Source: Paenibacillus sanguinis 2301083 = DSM 16941 (lineage in GTDB: Bacteria > Bacillota > Bacilli > Paenibacillales > Paenibacillaceae). From it: DNA of 64,000 nt. The stretch is taken from assembly GCF_000374825.1 (NCBI RefSeq), contig NZ_KB895380.1, forward strand, positions 248,001-312,000. Direction: 5' to 3'. Positions 16,923-25,485 of the stretch are shown here, piece after piece; positions within the stretch are counted from its first letter, which is position 1, and every line of letters begins with the position of its first letter. The position numbers and the translations under genes were made by a program. The notes below the pieces were generated by a model. That model had not been told where the DNA came from. It saw only the letters and a program-made list of their open reading frames with translations, and made no database searches.

Positions 16923-17603
16923 ATGATGGCATACCCAGAGTTTAAAGCCATTCCACGCCGCAAACTGGTTGATGAAGTGCTGGATCAAATGCAACGTCTC
17001 ATACAGTCTGGTCATTACAAAAGCGGGGACAAGCTGCCCCCGGAACCGGAGCTCATGAAGCTGCTGGCCGTAGGAAGATCAACCATTCGGGAAGCTGTAA
17101 AGGTATTGACCCATGCCGGTCTGCTGGAAGTGCGTCAAGGCGATGGAACCTATATCCGCTCAGTATCCTCCAACCTCAAAGGTGTAAGCCAGACGATTAC
17201 TCCAAAGAACTATACGCAGGTCATGGAAGCTCGCCGCATTTTAGAAATTGAGCTGGCCGGGTTGGCTGCTGTGCGAAGAACTACTTCTGATCTTACCCTT
17301 ATGCGATCCGCTTTGGATCAAAGACAAGAAGCTTTGGAGAAAGGCCACTACACTGAATATGTGGAGGCTGATATCTTTTTTCATATCACGGTGGCAGAGG
17401 CTGGGAAGAACGAAATTTTGCTCGAAATGTACAAGGTTGTAGTGGAAAGCTTGAAGGAAATGCTAAGTCAACTCCTTCTGGATACCCGGCAGTATGAAGA
17501 CAATACGGCTTATCACGAAGCCTTGTACAACTCTATCGTGAACCAGAACAGTGAAGAAGCCAAGCAAGCCGCCGCACAAAATATTGATGTCGTAAACATC
17601 TGA
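16923..17603 (+). CDS. FadR/GntR-family transcriptional regulator with FCD domain
   Basis: The 226-residue protein has an N-terminal winged helix (residues 10-75: LVDEVLDQMQRLIQSGHYKSGDKLPPEPELMKLLAVGRSTIREAVKVL, then a wing DGTYI) and a C-terminal all-helical FCD ligand domain (about 95-215) with the acidic/His residues typical of metal-dependent effector binding (EADIFFHITVAEAG, AYHEAL). ATG 16923 follows AAAGGAGG. The stop codon lies inside an ACATCTGATGAT repeat, and a second copy lies 21 bases downstream before the permease gene. This regulator most likely controls the permease-hydrolase pair and itself; the effector is unknown. Confidence 0.9.
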   Translation: MMAYPEFKAIPRRKLVDEVLDQMQRLIQSGHYKSGDKLPPEPELMKLLAVGRSTIREAVKVLTHAGLLEVRQGDGTYIRSVSSNLKGVSQTITPKNYTQVMEARRILEIELAGLAAVRRTTSDLTLMRSALDQRQEALEKGHYTEYVEADIFFHITVAEAGKNEILLEMYKVVVESLKEMLSQLLLDTRQYEDNTAYHEALYNSIVNQNSEEAKQAAAQNIDVVNI

Positions 17604-17638
17604 TGATCTTGTCTTTCCACAAACATCTGATGATATGT
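17596..17638. promoter_or_regulatory. Direct repeat of ACATCTGATGAT before the NCS2 gene (operators, copies 2 and 3)
   Basis: ACATCTGATGAT at 17596-17607 and 17623-17634, spaced 27 bp start to start, each with a CATCTGATG inverted core. Together with 16722-16739 they make a three-site set around the regulator gene. Confidence 0.55.
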
Positions 17639-17679
17639 TGAATATTTATCCATTTCTATTTTTTAAAGGGGGACTAACC

Positions 17680-19047
17680 ATGAATCACGAACACGAAGAC
17701 AACCAAACCCTGCAGGTCGGTATCGAGGAGAAGCTTTCCTTTGGCGCCAACGTTCTTTATGGCTTTCAGCATTTATTAGCCTTAACCGGGATCTTTCTGT
17801 TTCCGGTTCTGATCGGTCAAGCACTGGGTCTCGAATTTGAAGTTGTTGGTTATTTGATTCAAGCCTGCTTCCTGACTACGGGATTGGTGACGATCCTGCA
17901 ATCGGGTAAAATGCTGCGACTCCCGGTGGTTCAAGGCCCTACCGCCGCCTTCTTTGTGGCCATCCTTTCCGCCAGCGCCAGCGTCGGACTGGGCACAGCC
18001 TTTGGATCCATGGCTGTAGCAGGTATCATCTTTATGCTGCTGGCCATTCCCATTCGCAGGTTCGGCCTCATCGGCCACATCAATAAATTTATTGCCCCTC
18101 CGATCGTTTACGGCACCCTGCTGGTCATCATCGGGGCTCAGCTTGCCGACATCGGCCTCAAGAACTGGTTCGGCAGCGCCAACATCGGCATGAACTTTAC
18201 TGCCTCCCTCATTACTGTGGTCTGTGTACTCGTCTGCATGATCTTTGGGGGGAACACCATTATCCGCCGCGGCGCCCTTCTTTGGGGAATTATTGCAGGC
18301 ACGATCTTCTTCTCCATCTTCGGCTCCGTAGATTTCTCAGCCGTTGCCTCCGCGGGATGGTTCCGTCTGCCACAGATTTTTCCATTCGGATTCGGCATCT
18401 CCATTCCCGTCGTCATCCTGATGCTGCTGGCATTCCTGCAAGCCTCTGCGGAAGCGGTGGGCATGTATACCCTTCTCACCAAATGGGGCAAGCAAGAGCT
18501 GGACAGCTCCCGCGTCAACCGCGGCCTGTTCGGCGAATTTCTCGGCTGTACACTGGGCGCCGTATTTGGTGGGCTCGGAACAACCTCCTATCCTGAAAAT
18601 ATCGGGATCATCCGCGTTTCCGGCATTGGCAGTCGTTATGTTACCATGACCGCGGGTGTGATGTCCGTTATTTTAGGACTCATTCCCAAGGTTGGCTTGT
18701 TTATTGCCTCGCTCCCCGGAGCCGTCCTGTCCGCTGCCTCCACCATCCTGTTCGGGATCATTGCCATTAGTGGAATTCAGATGGTGAGTAAAGTCAAATG
18801 GGATGAACTGAATCTGGCTGTAGCCGGTTCTTCCTTCATTATCTCCCTTGGCACCATGTATCTACCGGCAGAACTGACCGCGGGACTCCCGCTCGCCATT
18901 CAAAGTATTGTGACACAACCCATGCTCGTCGGCGTTGTCATGCTGATTGTGCTGAATACAACCATCAACGTGTGGATTCGTCCTATGCTCGAACGCCGCG
19001 AAGCCGCACTGAAGCCACAAGACCCTATGCCAACAGAAGCTGCTTAA
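17680..19047 (+). CDS. NCS2-family nucleobase:cation symporter
   Basis: 455 residues from ATG 17680, preceded by AAAGGGGGACTAACC; about 12-14 hydrophobic segments. N-terminal FGANVLYGFQHLLALTGIFLFPVLIG, the QGPTAAFFVAILSA half-helix and FLQASAEAVGMYTL, GTTSYPENIGIIRVSGIGSRYV region are those of the NCS2 (nucleobase-ascorbate) family, which imports purines, uracil or xanthine with protons or sodium. The E in FLQASAE and PENIGI correspond to substrate-contact positions. It lies 77 bp after the FadR-type regulator and 45 bp before the isochorismatase-like gene. The pairing with a RutB-like hydrolase hints at a pyrimidine-related substrate, but that is inference. Confidence 0.9.
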   Translation: MNHEHEDNQTLQVGIEEKLSFGANVLYGFQHLLALTGIFLFPVLIGQALGLEFEVVGYLIQACFLTTGLVTILQSGKMLRLPVVQGPTAAFFVAILSASASVGLGTAFGSMAVAGIIFMLLAIPIRRFGLIGHINKFIAPPIVYGTLLVIIGAQLADIGLKNWFGSANIGMNFTASLITVVCVLVCMIFGGNTIIRRGALLWGIIAGTIFFSIFGSVDFSAVASAGWFRLPQIFPFGFGISIPVVILMLLAFLQASAEAVGMYTLLTKWGKQELDSSRVNRGLFGEFLGCTLGAVFGGLGTTSYPENIGIIRVSGIGSRYVTMTAGVMSVILGLIPKVGLFIASLPGAVLSAASTILFGIIAISGIQMVSKVKWDELNLAVAGSSFIISLGTMYLPAELTAGLPLAIQSIVTQPMLVGVVMLIVLNTTINVWIRPMLERREAALKPQDPMPTEAA

Positions 19048-19092
19048 CCCGGCGACACACCATTAACAACCAATTCAAGGAGAGTGCTACTG

Positions 19093-19743
19093 ATGAGTAT
19101 TAATAATAAAGTCAAATGGGAAATAGACCCGAAGCGGACAGCCGTCATTGTCGTGGATATGCAAAATGTATTCTGCAAGGAAGGCGAAGCACTATACGTG
19201 CCTCGAACTGCAGGCATTATCGAGAACATCCAGGAGCTTAATACCGCCGCCCGGGCTGCCGGCATGCCTGTAATCTACCTGCGCCACATCGTCCGTGGCG
19301 ACGGCAGTGACACCGGACGCTTCCTCGATATGTATCCGAATGCTAATGAAATTCTCAAGAAAGGTATAAGCGGGGTTGAAATTATTGATGAACTGGCTCC
19401 GGAACCGCAGGATATCATTGTAGACAAGCTGTTTTATAGCGGCTTCCACGATACCGATTTGGATACCATTTTGCGGGCCAACGATATCAACACGATCATC
19501 ATTTGCGGCACGGTAACCAATGTGTGCTGCGAGACTACCGTACGAGATGGAGCGCACCGGGAATACAAGGTCATTTTCCTAAGCGATGCCAATGCCCCGA
19601 TGGATTACCCGGACATGGGATGGGGGGCCATCTCAGCCGATCAAATTCAACGCACAACCCTCAGTGTGATTGCTTACGAATTTGGCCAAGTAAGCCCAAC
19701 AAGCGAAATTATTGATGAAATTAAAGCCAAGATGGCACTGTAA
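19093..19743 (+). CDS. Isochorismatase-like cysteine hydrolase
   Basis: 216 residues from ATG 19093 (AAGGAG upstream). The catalytic triad of the family is in place: Asp22 (VVDMQN), Lys112 (VDKLFYSGF) and Cys144 (TVTNVCCETTVRD), plus the cis-peptide GTVTN. Family members hydrolyse amides or ureides such as nicotinamide, N-carbamoylsarcosine and ureidoacrylate (RutB). It is the second gene of the unit NCS2 permease-hydrolase, so it probably acts on the imported compound or its breakdown product. No other rut or ure genes are near. Confidence 0.88.
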   Translation: MSINNKVKWEIDPKRTAVIVVDMQNVFCKEGEALYVPRTAGIIENIQELNTAARAAGMPVIYLRHIVRGDGSDTGRFLDMYPNANEILKKGISGVEIIDELAPEPQDIIVDKLFYSGFHDTDLDTILRANDINTIIICGTVTNVCCETTVRDGAHREYKVIFLSDANAPMDYPDMGWGAISADQIQRTTLSVIAYEFGQVSPTSEIIDEIKAKMAL

Positions 19744-19778
19744 TCTTCTATACATCTTTACAAATAAACTATGACCAG

Positions 19779-19808
19779 ATGGAGGCCTGCAACAATGTAG
19801 GTCTCCAT
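19779..19808. terminator. Hairpin between convergent genes
   Basis: ATGGAGGCCT and AGGTCTCCAT form a stem; there is no clear T run, so terminator function is tentative. Confidence 0.4.
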
Positions 19809-19858
19809 TCGCTGTTAATGCTGGCCTAGCTTTCCCGAGAAGGTTAGCTCACTTCATT

Positions 19859-20713
19859 TTAAGCCTTCCCCCGCGGGAGCCGATCCGCGTATCTGGCTCG
19901 CAGTTCACTCAATACCTCCAGCTTCAACAGCACCTGCTCCTTGCTCAGCAAGCCTATGCTCAAGATCATCTGCTCCACCAGCAACAGCGGGGTCACCATG
20001 GAATGGAACTCTCCCATCTCACCCCGGCTGACTAAGAAGGACGCTGCAAGCTCCGTAGCATAGCAGAACTCCTCCCGATCCGTAATCATAACCGAAGGAC
20101 AGCCCGCCCGCTTGGCGCAATCCAGAATAACCTCACTCTCCGGCAAGAGCCGGGTAAAGCTAAATAGCAGCACCACATCGTCCGCCTGCAAATGAGCCAG
20201 CGACTCCAGCAGCTCATGGCCACTTGCCGCCATCATTCGCACCGACATGCCAAATCTGGATAGCCGGTAGAACAACAGATCGCCAAGTGCTACAGAAGGT
20301 CCCGGTGCATACACATAAATTCGCCTGGCCCCAGCCATCAGTGAAGCCGCCATTTTCAACTCCTCCGGGTCTGTCTGCTCCGCCGTTTCCCGTAAATGAA
20401 CACTCGTCTGCTCCAGCATCTTGATTGGCAGACTGGAGGGGTCCAGCCGCGAGATCGTCGTTTCCAGCTTATGGGCCGGTGTGGTATCCATCAAAGAACG
20501 GAGCTTATGTCTGAACTCCTTGCCGTTTTCATACCCCGCCGTACGCCAAAATCGGGATACCGTTGCGATACTCGTGCCGATACGGTCTGCCAGCTCCTGC
20601 TCTGTCATGAACAACACCTCATCCGGATGCCGCTCGACGAACCCGGCGATCTTTAATTGGCTGGATGAAAACTTCTCCTTATCCGAAAATACCGAACGTT
20701 GAATGAAAGTCAT
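19859..20713 (-). CDS. RpiR/MurR-family transcriptional regulator
   Basis: 284 residues: N-terminal HTH of the RpiR type (residues about 5-77, MTEQELADRIGTSIATVSRFWRTAGYENGKEFR) and a C-terminal SIS sugar-phosphate domain (about 125-250; RIYVYAPGPSVALGDLLFYRLSRFG, DDVVLLFSFTRLLPESEVILDCAKRAG). Such proteins sense phosphorylated sugars. It is transcribed away from the ECF transporter operon, with a palindrome between them, so it is the likely regulator of that operon. ATG 20713 follows AAAGGAGACCTGAAGGTC. Confidence 0.9.
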   Translation of the reverse strand: MTFIQRSVFSDKEKFSSSQLKIAGFVERHPDEVLFMTEQELADRIGTSIATVSRFWRTAGYENGKEFRHKLRSLMDTTPAHKLETTISRLDPSSLPIKMLEQTSVHLRETAEQTDPEELKMAASLMAGARRIYVYAPGPSVALGDLLFYRLSRFGMSVRMMAASGHELLESLAHLQADDVVLLFSFTRLLPESEVILDCAKRAGCPSVMITDREEFCYATELAASFLVSRGEMGEFHSMVTPLLLVEQMILSIGLLSKEQVLLKLEVLSELRARYADRLPRGKA

Positions 20714-20799
20714 GACCTTCAGGTCTCCTTTACGGCCTGTTTCCTGCCTTTTCTAGCAACTCCACTCCATTCTAGCTCGCTTTTGTTATGCAAATTTTA

Positions 20800-20821
20800 T
20801 TACATTGTTTTCATTATGTAA
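20800..20821. promoter_or_regulatory. Palindrome between rpiR-like gene and ECF operon (operator candidate)
   Basis: TTACAT-N10-ATGTAA, just upstream of the ECF promoter; candidate binding site for the RpiR-type regulator. Confidence 0.45.
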
Positions 20822-20837
20822 AAAATATTACGATGCG

Positions 20838-20866
20838 TTGACATAAAGGCTCCTCTCCCTTAATAC
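20838..20866 (+). promoter_or_regulatory. Promoter of the ECF operon
   Basis: TTGACA, 17 bases, TAATAC; the -10 is weak. Confidence 0.5.
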
Positions 20867-20924
20867 TCCGCTACTAGACTGAAAGCACTACCTCATAAAA
20901 AAATATGCCAAGGAGGCTCTTCCC

Positions 20925-21812
20925 ATGAGCAGTAAGACCGTGTACACCCTCACGTCTTCGCAGAAAATGATGATTTTTGTGCTATCCATGTCCCTGTACG
21001 GCTTGTCCAACATGTTTACCGAGCTCATCCCCAGCTTCCAACTGGGACCGATTGAACTATCTGTAGAGTACTTCGCCTTTATTCCATTGACACTGTGCAT
21101 CTTGTTTCATCCCTTGTACGCAGCCATTGGCGCGGCGCTGGGCGAAGTCATCTTCGGCGAGCTGATGCTTGGCCAATTCGGAGGTTTGGGAGAACTGGAG
21201 AAATTTTTGACCTTCTCATTTGCCATGTACGTCGCCGGGCGCCTGGTTCGTAATCCGCAGAACCGGATGCAGGTTGGGATCGCCGCTATGACGGGTGTAA
21301 TTATTCACCAACTGTGCAGCAGCCTGGTCGATATCGGGAAAGTATGGATTGGCGTAGAGGAATTTGAAGCCGTTCCCGGCCTGGCTGAAAGTGTCGTCAT
21401 CGTCGAAGGCGTCAGCTTCCTGAACGACGTCCTGTTCTCCGGCATTCTGTTCGCCTTGCTCCCGACTCTTTATTTGGTACCGCGGCTATATGGCAAAATC
21501 GAACCCTTGCTCGGAATCAAACCACGTGTATCCACTACACGTTACGAAGCAGGCGGCATTATTTCACCCAAGCTGGTAATTACAGGCATCGCGCTTGCAC
21601 TAGTCGCGTTTGGTGCTGAATCCCTGTCGGAGACCGACTGGAATATCGGGGAATGGGACAGCGGCTTTGCTGATCGCTTTGGCATCGGAGCTATTTGGCT
21701 GAGCCTTGGCGTTGCCGCTGTCATCGCGGTTGTTACCCTGCTTGTATTGCGCTCCAGAAAGAGCCGAAATGACCGGTCCGGCAATAAAATCGAGAATTCG
21801 CCGTATGCCTGA
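20925..21812 (+). CDS. ECF transporter substrate-binding (S) component-like protein
   Basis: 295 residues with about six membrane helices: MIFVLSMSLYGLSNMFTEL, then VEYFAFIPLTLCILFHPLYAAIGAALGEVIFGE, which resembles the early helices of S components where substrate is bound, and an extra C-terminal region ending in one more membrane segment (IWLSLGVAAVIAVVTLLVL) and a basic tail. Longer than the usual 170-220 residues. Some database entries for this family carry misleading cell-division names. It is followed with overlap by the ATPase gene and the T component, so a full energy-coupling factor importer is encoded. ATG 20925 has AAGGAGG upstream. Substrate unknown. Confidence 0.7.
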   Translation: MSSKTVYTLTSSQKMMIFVLSMSLYGLSNMFTELIPSFQLGPIELSVEYFAFIPLTLCILFHPLYAAIGAALGEVIFGELMLGQFGGLGELEKFLTFSFAMYVAGRLVRNPQNRMQVGIAAMTGVIIHQLCSSLVDIGKVWIGVEEFEAVPGLAESVVIVEGVSFLNDVLFSGILFALLPTLYLVPRLYGKIEPLLGIKPRVSTTRYEAGGIISPKLVITGIALALVAFGAESLSETDWNIGEWDSGFADRFGIGAIWLSLGVAAVIAVVTLLVLRSRKSRNDRSGNKIENSPYA

Positions 21813-23628
21813 TACTACTATGAAGGCCACACGGTCAGAAGAAGCGCTATACGCCATTGAAGTATCCGATGTGACCTTTACCTATCCCGGCTCTGGACAG
21901 CCCGTGCTGGATCACGCTTCTCTGACCATCGAGCACGGTACCTTTACGGCAATCATCGGCGGCAATGGCAGCGGCAAATCAACCTTATGCAAATTGTTCA
22001 ACGGATTGATTCCGCATTATTATTCCGGAGATTTTGAAGGCGAGGTACGGGTTCAGGGCCTGTCTACCTTGCAAAAAAACGTCGCCGTCCTCTCCAAACA
22101 CGTAGGTTACGTCTATCAGGATTTTGACAATCAACTGGTGCGCCCTACCGTGCTGGATGAGGCCTGCTTCGCTCCACTGAACTACGGACTGGGCGATTAC
22201 CGGGAACGGGCGCTACGCGCTCTGGAGCTATGTGGCCTAAGCGACCTGCAGCACCGTTATATCTGGGAGCTTAGCGGTGGCCAGAAGCATCTGCTTGCCC
22301 TGGCAGGCGTGCTGTCGCTGGAGCCGGAAATTCTCATCGTCGACGAGCCCGTATCCCAGCTAGACCCCAGCCATGCGCGGCAGGTTTACGAGGTGCTGCG
22401 GCAGCTTCACCAGGTTCATGGCAAAACCATCATTGTCATTGAGCATCATACCGAGTTTATCGCTGATTTTTGCCAGGAAGTCTGCTTGCTAGAGCATGGC
22501 CGGGTGCTGTGGAAGCGCCCGGTCGCGGCGGCGCTGGGCAGTCTGGCAGACTTGGAACGTCTGGGTATTCAGCCGCCCGAGGTCACCCAAGCCGCAGCAC
22601 TGCTGGCTACTCAGTCTTGGACCCGACTTCCCATCACGACTGAGGAAGCGATCGGTTATTTTGCCGATCTAATGCAGCCATCGCAAGGCCTGCCAGAGCA
22701 ATTGCAGCAGCAGGGCCGCCCCATCCTAATCCCGACCGCCAGGGAGCAGGCACGAGCTGACAACAACCCCAATACCGTTATTCAATTTACGGGGGCCAGC
22801 TTGAAATACCGCACGATTCGCAAAGCCGAACAAAACGTGCTGCACGATATTCATCTCCATATCCATGAGGGAGAACGTATCGCACTGGTCGGCAACAACG
22901 GGGCGGGCAAATCCTCGCTGATGAAGCTGATCGCCGGAATCGCCAAGCCCTCGAAGGGAGTGGTAACCGTGCTGGAGCAAGAGACCGGCAAGGTATCGAT
23001 GGAACAGCTTTCTCGCGATGTCGCATTCGTCTTCCAGAACCCGGAGGATATGTTTATCGAGGACAGTGTGCATAAGGAAATTTCCTATTGTCTCAAAAGA
23101 CGGGGGTATTCCGAAGCAGACGAGATTCTTCAGCGCATGCTGCAGAGCTTCCGGCTGGAGGACTTGCAGCAGCGGGATGCCCGTCTGCTTAGCGGCGGCC
23201 AACAGCGCCGGGTATCTCTGGCGATTGGAGCAGCGATCAGGCCTGCCATCATGCTGTTGGATGAGCCGACAGCCAACCTGGATATGGCTACGCGCGAGGA
23301 ACTGCTCAGCACGCTGGAAGAGCTGGGACATCACGTCCGCACCGTTATGATTGCTACCCATGATATGCAGCTTGTGCATCGCTGGGCCACGCGCGTTATC
23401 GTGATGCATCAAGGCCGCATCCTTGCTGATGGAACAGCGGAAGAGGTCTTTGCCTCGCCGCATCTGGTACAGCAGGCGGGACTCGCTCTCACGCAAAGCA
23501 TGCAGCTTTCCTTGGCCCTTGGCCTTCGTCCGGCCTGCGGCTCCCCGGCAGAGCTGGCTCAGCAGCTAAGCTATAAACTTGCAGGAAAGGAGTCCCACTC
23601 GGATGGAGCTTGTGCGCAACTGGTTTAA
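21805..23628 (+). CDS. ECF transporter ATPase, two ABC domains fused
   Basis: About 607 residues. Domain 1 has Walker A GGNGSGKST, Q-loop YVYQDFDNQ, signature LSGGQKHLL and Walker B ILIVDEPVSQLD. Domain 2 has Walker A GNNGAGKSS, FVFQNPEDMF, LLSGGQQRRVSL and IMLLDEPTANLD. Both look active. In most ECF systems the two ATPases (A1 and A2) are separate genes; here they are one polypeptide, as in YkoD. ATG 21805 overlaps the stop of the S-component gene; ATG 21820 is an alternative, both with weak binding sites, which suggests translational coupling. The open frame extends further upstream but overlaps the previous gene. Confidence 0.9.
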   Translation: MPDTTMKATRSEEALYAIEVSDVTFTYPGSGQPVLDHASLTIEHGTFTAIIGGNGSGKSTLCKLFNGLIPHYYSGDFEGEVRVQGLSTLQKNVAVLSKHVGYVYQDFDNQLVRPTVLDEACFAPLNYGLGDYRERALRALELCGLSDLQHRYIWELSGGQKHLLALAGVLSLEPEILIVDEPVSQLDPSHARQVYEVLRQLHQVHGKTIIVIEHHTEFIADFCQEVCLLEHGRVLWKRPVAAALGSLADLERLGIQPPEVTQAAALLATQSWTRLPITTEEAIGYFADLMQPSQGLPEQLQQQGRPILIPTAREQARADNNPNTVIQFTGASLKYRTIRKAEQNVLHDIHLHIHEGERIALVGNNGAGKSSLMKLIAGIAKPSKGVVTVLEQETGKVSMEQLSRDVAFVFQNPEDMFIEDSVHKEISYCLKRRGYSEADEILQRMLQSFRLEDLQQRDARLLSGGQQRRVSLAIGAAIRPAIMLLDEPTANLDMATREELLSTLEELGHHVRTVMIATHDMQLVHRWATRVIVMHQGRILADGTAEEVFASPHLVQQAGLALTQSMQLSLALGLRPACGSPAELAQQLSYKLAGKESHSDGACAQLV

Positions 23629-24424
23629 CAAAATATCGCTCGACCGTATCCAGCTGGAGCTGATGAACACTGCCTACGGCAGCGGCCACGCCTCCTTGTC
23701 CCGCTTGGACCCACGGGGCATATTGATGTGGTATCTGTTCTTCGCCATCGTACCGTGGTTCATTAGCAGCTACCTCATCCTGGGCGGCATGTGTCTCTTT
23801 ATGATCGCTACCACTTGGCTTTCCCGGGTATCTCCGTTCATCATTCTCGTGTTATGCCTGGGCCTGATTGGACAGGTCGGCTGGCTGTTCATAATCTCAT
23901 TATTTTTTGGTGGAGATATCTCGTCGGCTCTGCCTCTATTAAAGCTGACCATGAAGCTGTCTGTCGTCTCATTAGCCAGCATCACTGTCTTCTCTGGCAT
24001 GGACCCGGAGAAGATTAGCGACGGCCTGCTTGCCCTAGGCGTTCCGGCAGCCTTCTCGTTCAGCTTATCCTACGGCTATCGCATTCTGCCGGTGTTGTTC
24101 GAGGAGTTCCGCAACGTGCTGCTATCTTACCGCTTGCGGGGCCAGGCACCCGAACGCCATGGCATACTCTACTGGCGGCTGGGGGTGCACTACCTCAAGC
24201 TGCTCGTCTATGCCTTCTTCCCATTAATGCTGGCCACAGCCAAGCGATCACGTACCACGGTGGAAGCACTTGAGACACGCGGCTTCTCCTACGGCATGCG
24301 CAATCCTGCCGCCAAGAAGCTCAAGCTGGCCCATCTCAAATGGCAACGTCATGATTTTGCGTTCCTGGGCGGCAGCGCCCTGTATATTGCAGTTCTATTT
24401 TGGCTCAACCAAGGAGTGTTTTAG
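23603..24424 (+). CDS. ECF transporter transmembrane (T) component
   Basis: 273 residues from ATG 23603, ten bases after AAAGGAG, overlapping the ATPase gene by 26 bases. The N-terminal part holds the membrane helices; helix-loop motifs VEALETRGFSYG (A-R-G type) near residue 225 and SYRLRGQAPE near 180 are the coupling sites that dock onto the ATPases. It completes the S-A-A-T set. A further short overlap joins it to the PHP gene. Confidence 0.88.
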   Translation: MELVRNWFNKISLDRIQLELMNTAYGSGHASLSRLDPRGILMWYLFFAIVPWFISSYLILGGMCLFMIATTWLSRVSPFIILVLCLGLIGQVGWLFIISLFFGGDISSALPLLKLTMKLSVVSLASITVFSGMDPEKISDGLLALGVPAAFSFSLSYGYRILPVLFEEFRNVLLSYRLRGQAPERHGILYWRLGVHYLKLLVYAFFPLMLATAKRSRTTVEALETRGFSYGMRNPAAKKLKLAHLKWQRHDFAFLGGSALYIAVLFWLNQGVF

Positions 24425-25264
24425 ATGAAAATTGACTTGCATACCCATGCCAAGTTATCCAAGGCCACCGATTTTTCCCCGGCCTATTACGAAGAAATGA
24501 TTGCCGAAGCCATCGCGAACGGACTGGATGCCCTCGCTTTGACCGAGCATTTCAATACACGCCGGTTTTATGACGTTTATGATCATCTCGACCGCCTCTA
24601 CCCCTTCAACGGGGAATACTATCAGGCTGGCAAGCTGCGCATCTTCCCGGGCATGGAGGTCGACATCCACGAAAACGGGCATATCTTGATCATCGGACGC
24701 AAGGAGCATGTTCTCAGCGTACGAGAAGCTTTGGAAGACTACACGAAAAAAGGCAACTTCATTCCCTTCGACGATTTAATGACCTTGGCTGAGCGCTATC
24801 CGCTGCTGAAGATCGGAGCTCATCCCTTCCGCAAGTCCACACCCCTTCATCATCTGAGCCGGGAACAGTTGGAGCGGCTGGACGCCTTTGATCTGAATGC
24901 CAAGGATATGTATGAATATGGCAATGAGGTCAACCAAGCCAACGTAGAGCAGCTTGCTGCCGAGCTAGGCAAGCCAGTTACAGCTGGCAGCGATACCCAT
25001 CAATGTCTGCAATACGGCAGCATATATAACGAGCTGGCTCATGCCTGTGAGACCGTAGCCGAGTTGAAGCAAGCCATTCTTAGCCGCCTTCATACGGTTC
25101 ATGTATCCGATAGCCTGACGCTTCGTGTCAAAGCCTCCGTTATGCTGAAGAAGCTGCTCAAGCGGCTGGTTAAGCTGGAAGGCCCTGCTGCTCAGACCAC
25201 TACTTCTGGCTCCATCCCGGGTTCTTCTCCCGGAGCCTCCGCTGCTTCGGCCGCATCACAGTGA
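24425..25264 (+). CDS. PHP-domain metal-dependent hydrolase
   Basis: 279 residues with the PHP motifs: DLHTHAKLS (first metal site), ALTEHFNTRRF, PGMEVDIHENGHILIIG, KIGAHPFRKSTP and GSDTHQ near the end, which give the His/Asp/Glu cluster for two or three metals. PHP enzymes cleave phosphoesters (histidinol phosphate, nucleotides, polymerase proofreading). The last 30 residues are a low-complexity Ser/Gly/Ala tail. Stop of the T-component gene and this ATG touch (TAGATG), with AAGGAG before, so it is the last gene of the ECF operon. It may dephosphorylate the imported compound or its precursor. Confidence 0.85.
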   Translation: MKIDLHTHAKLSKATDFSPAYYEEMIAEAIANGLDALALTEHFNTRRFYDVYDHLDRLYPFNGEYYQAGKLRIFPGMEVDIHENGHILIIGRKEHVLSVREALEDYTKKGNFIPFDDLMTLAERYPLLKIGAHPFRKSTPLHHLSREQLERLDAFDLNAKDMYEYGNEVNQANVEQLAAELGKPVTAGSDTHQCLQYGSIYNELAHACETVAELKQAILSRLHTVHVSDSLTLRVKASVMLKKLLKRLVKLEGPAAQTTTSGSIPGSSPGASAASAASQ

Positions 25265-25332
25265 TACTCATGATCGTCTCTCCGACGAGGCAAACATGCT
25301 TTACAGGCCATGCAACTGCTATCACGGTAAGC

Positions 25333-25378
25333 AAAAAAAACAGCAAGTGTCCGGTCCCGGCACTTGCTGTTTTTTTCT
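25333..25378. terminator. Bidirectional terminator between PHP gene and rnr
   Basis: CAGCAAGTG and CACTTGCTG with A and T runs outside. It ends the ECF operon and is also positioned to end rnr. Confidence 0.9.
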
Positions 25379-25485
25379 TTCACTATAGCTGGCCCTCCCT
25401 ACTAGCTTGGGAAAACCGCTTAGAGCGGCGCCTTCGCCAAAGGGTGTTATCCTAAAGCGAGGAATGAACCCGGCAACTTTCAGCT

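Noticed and set aside
20800-20866. A riboswitch before the ECF operon
   Set aside because: The leader is short and shows only a palindrome; no known vitamin or metal riboswitch core was seen.
22726-23496. 256-codon reverse frame within the ECF ATPase gene
   Set aside because: Opposite a clear double ABC domain, with no family pattern of its own.
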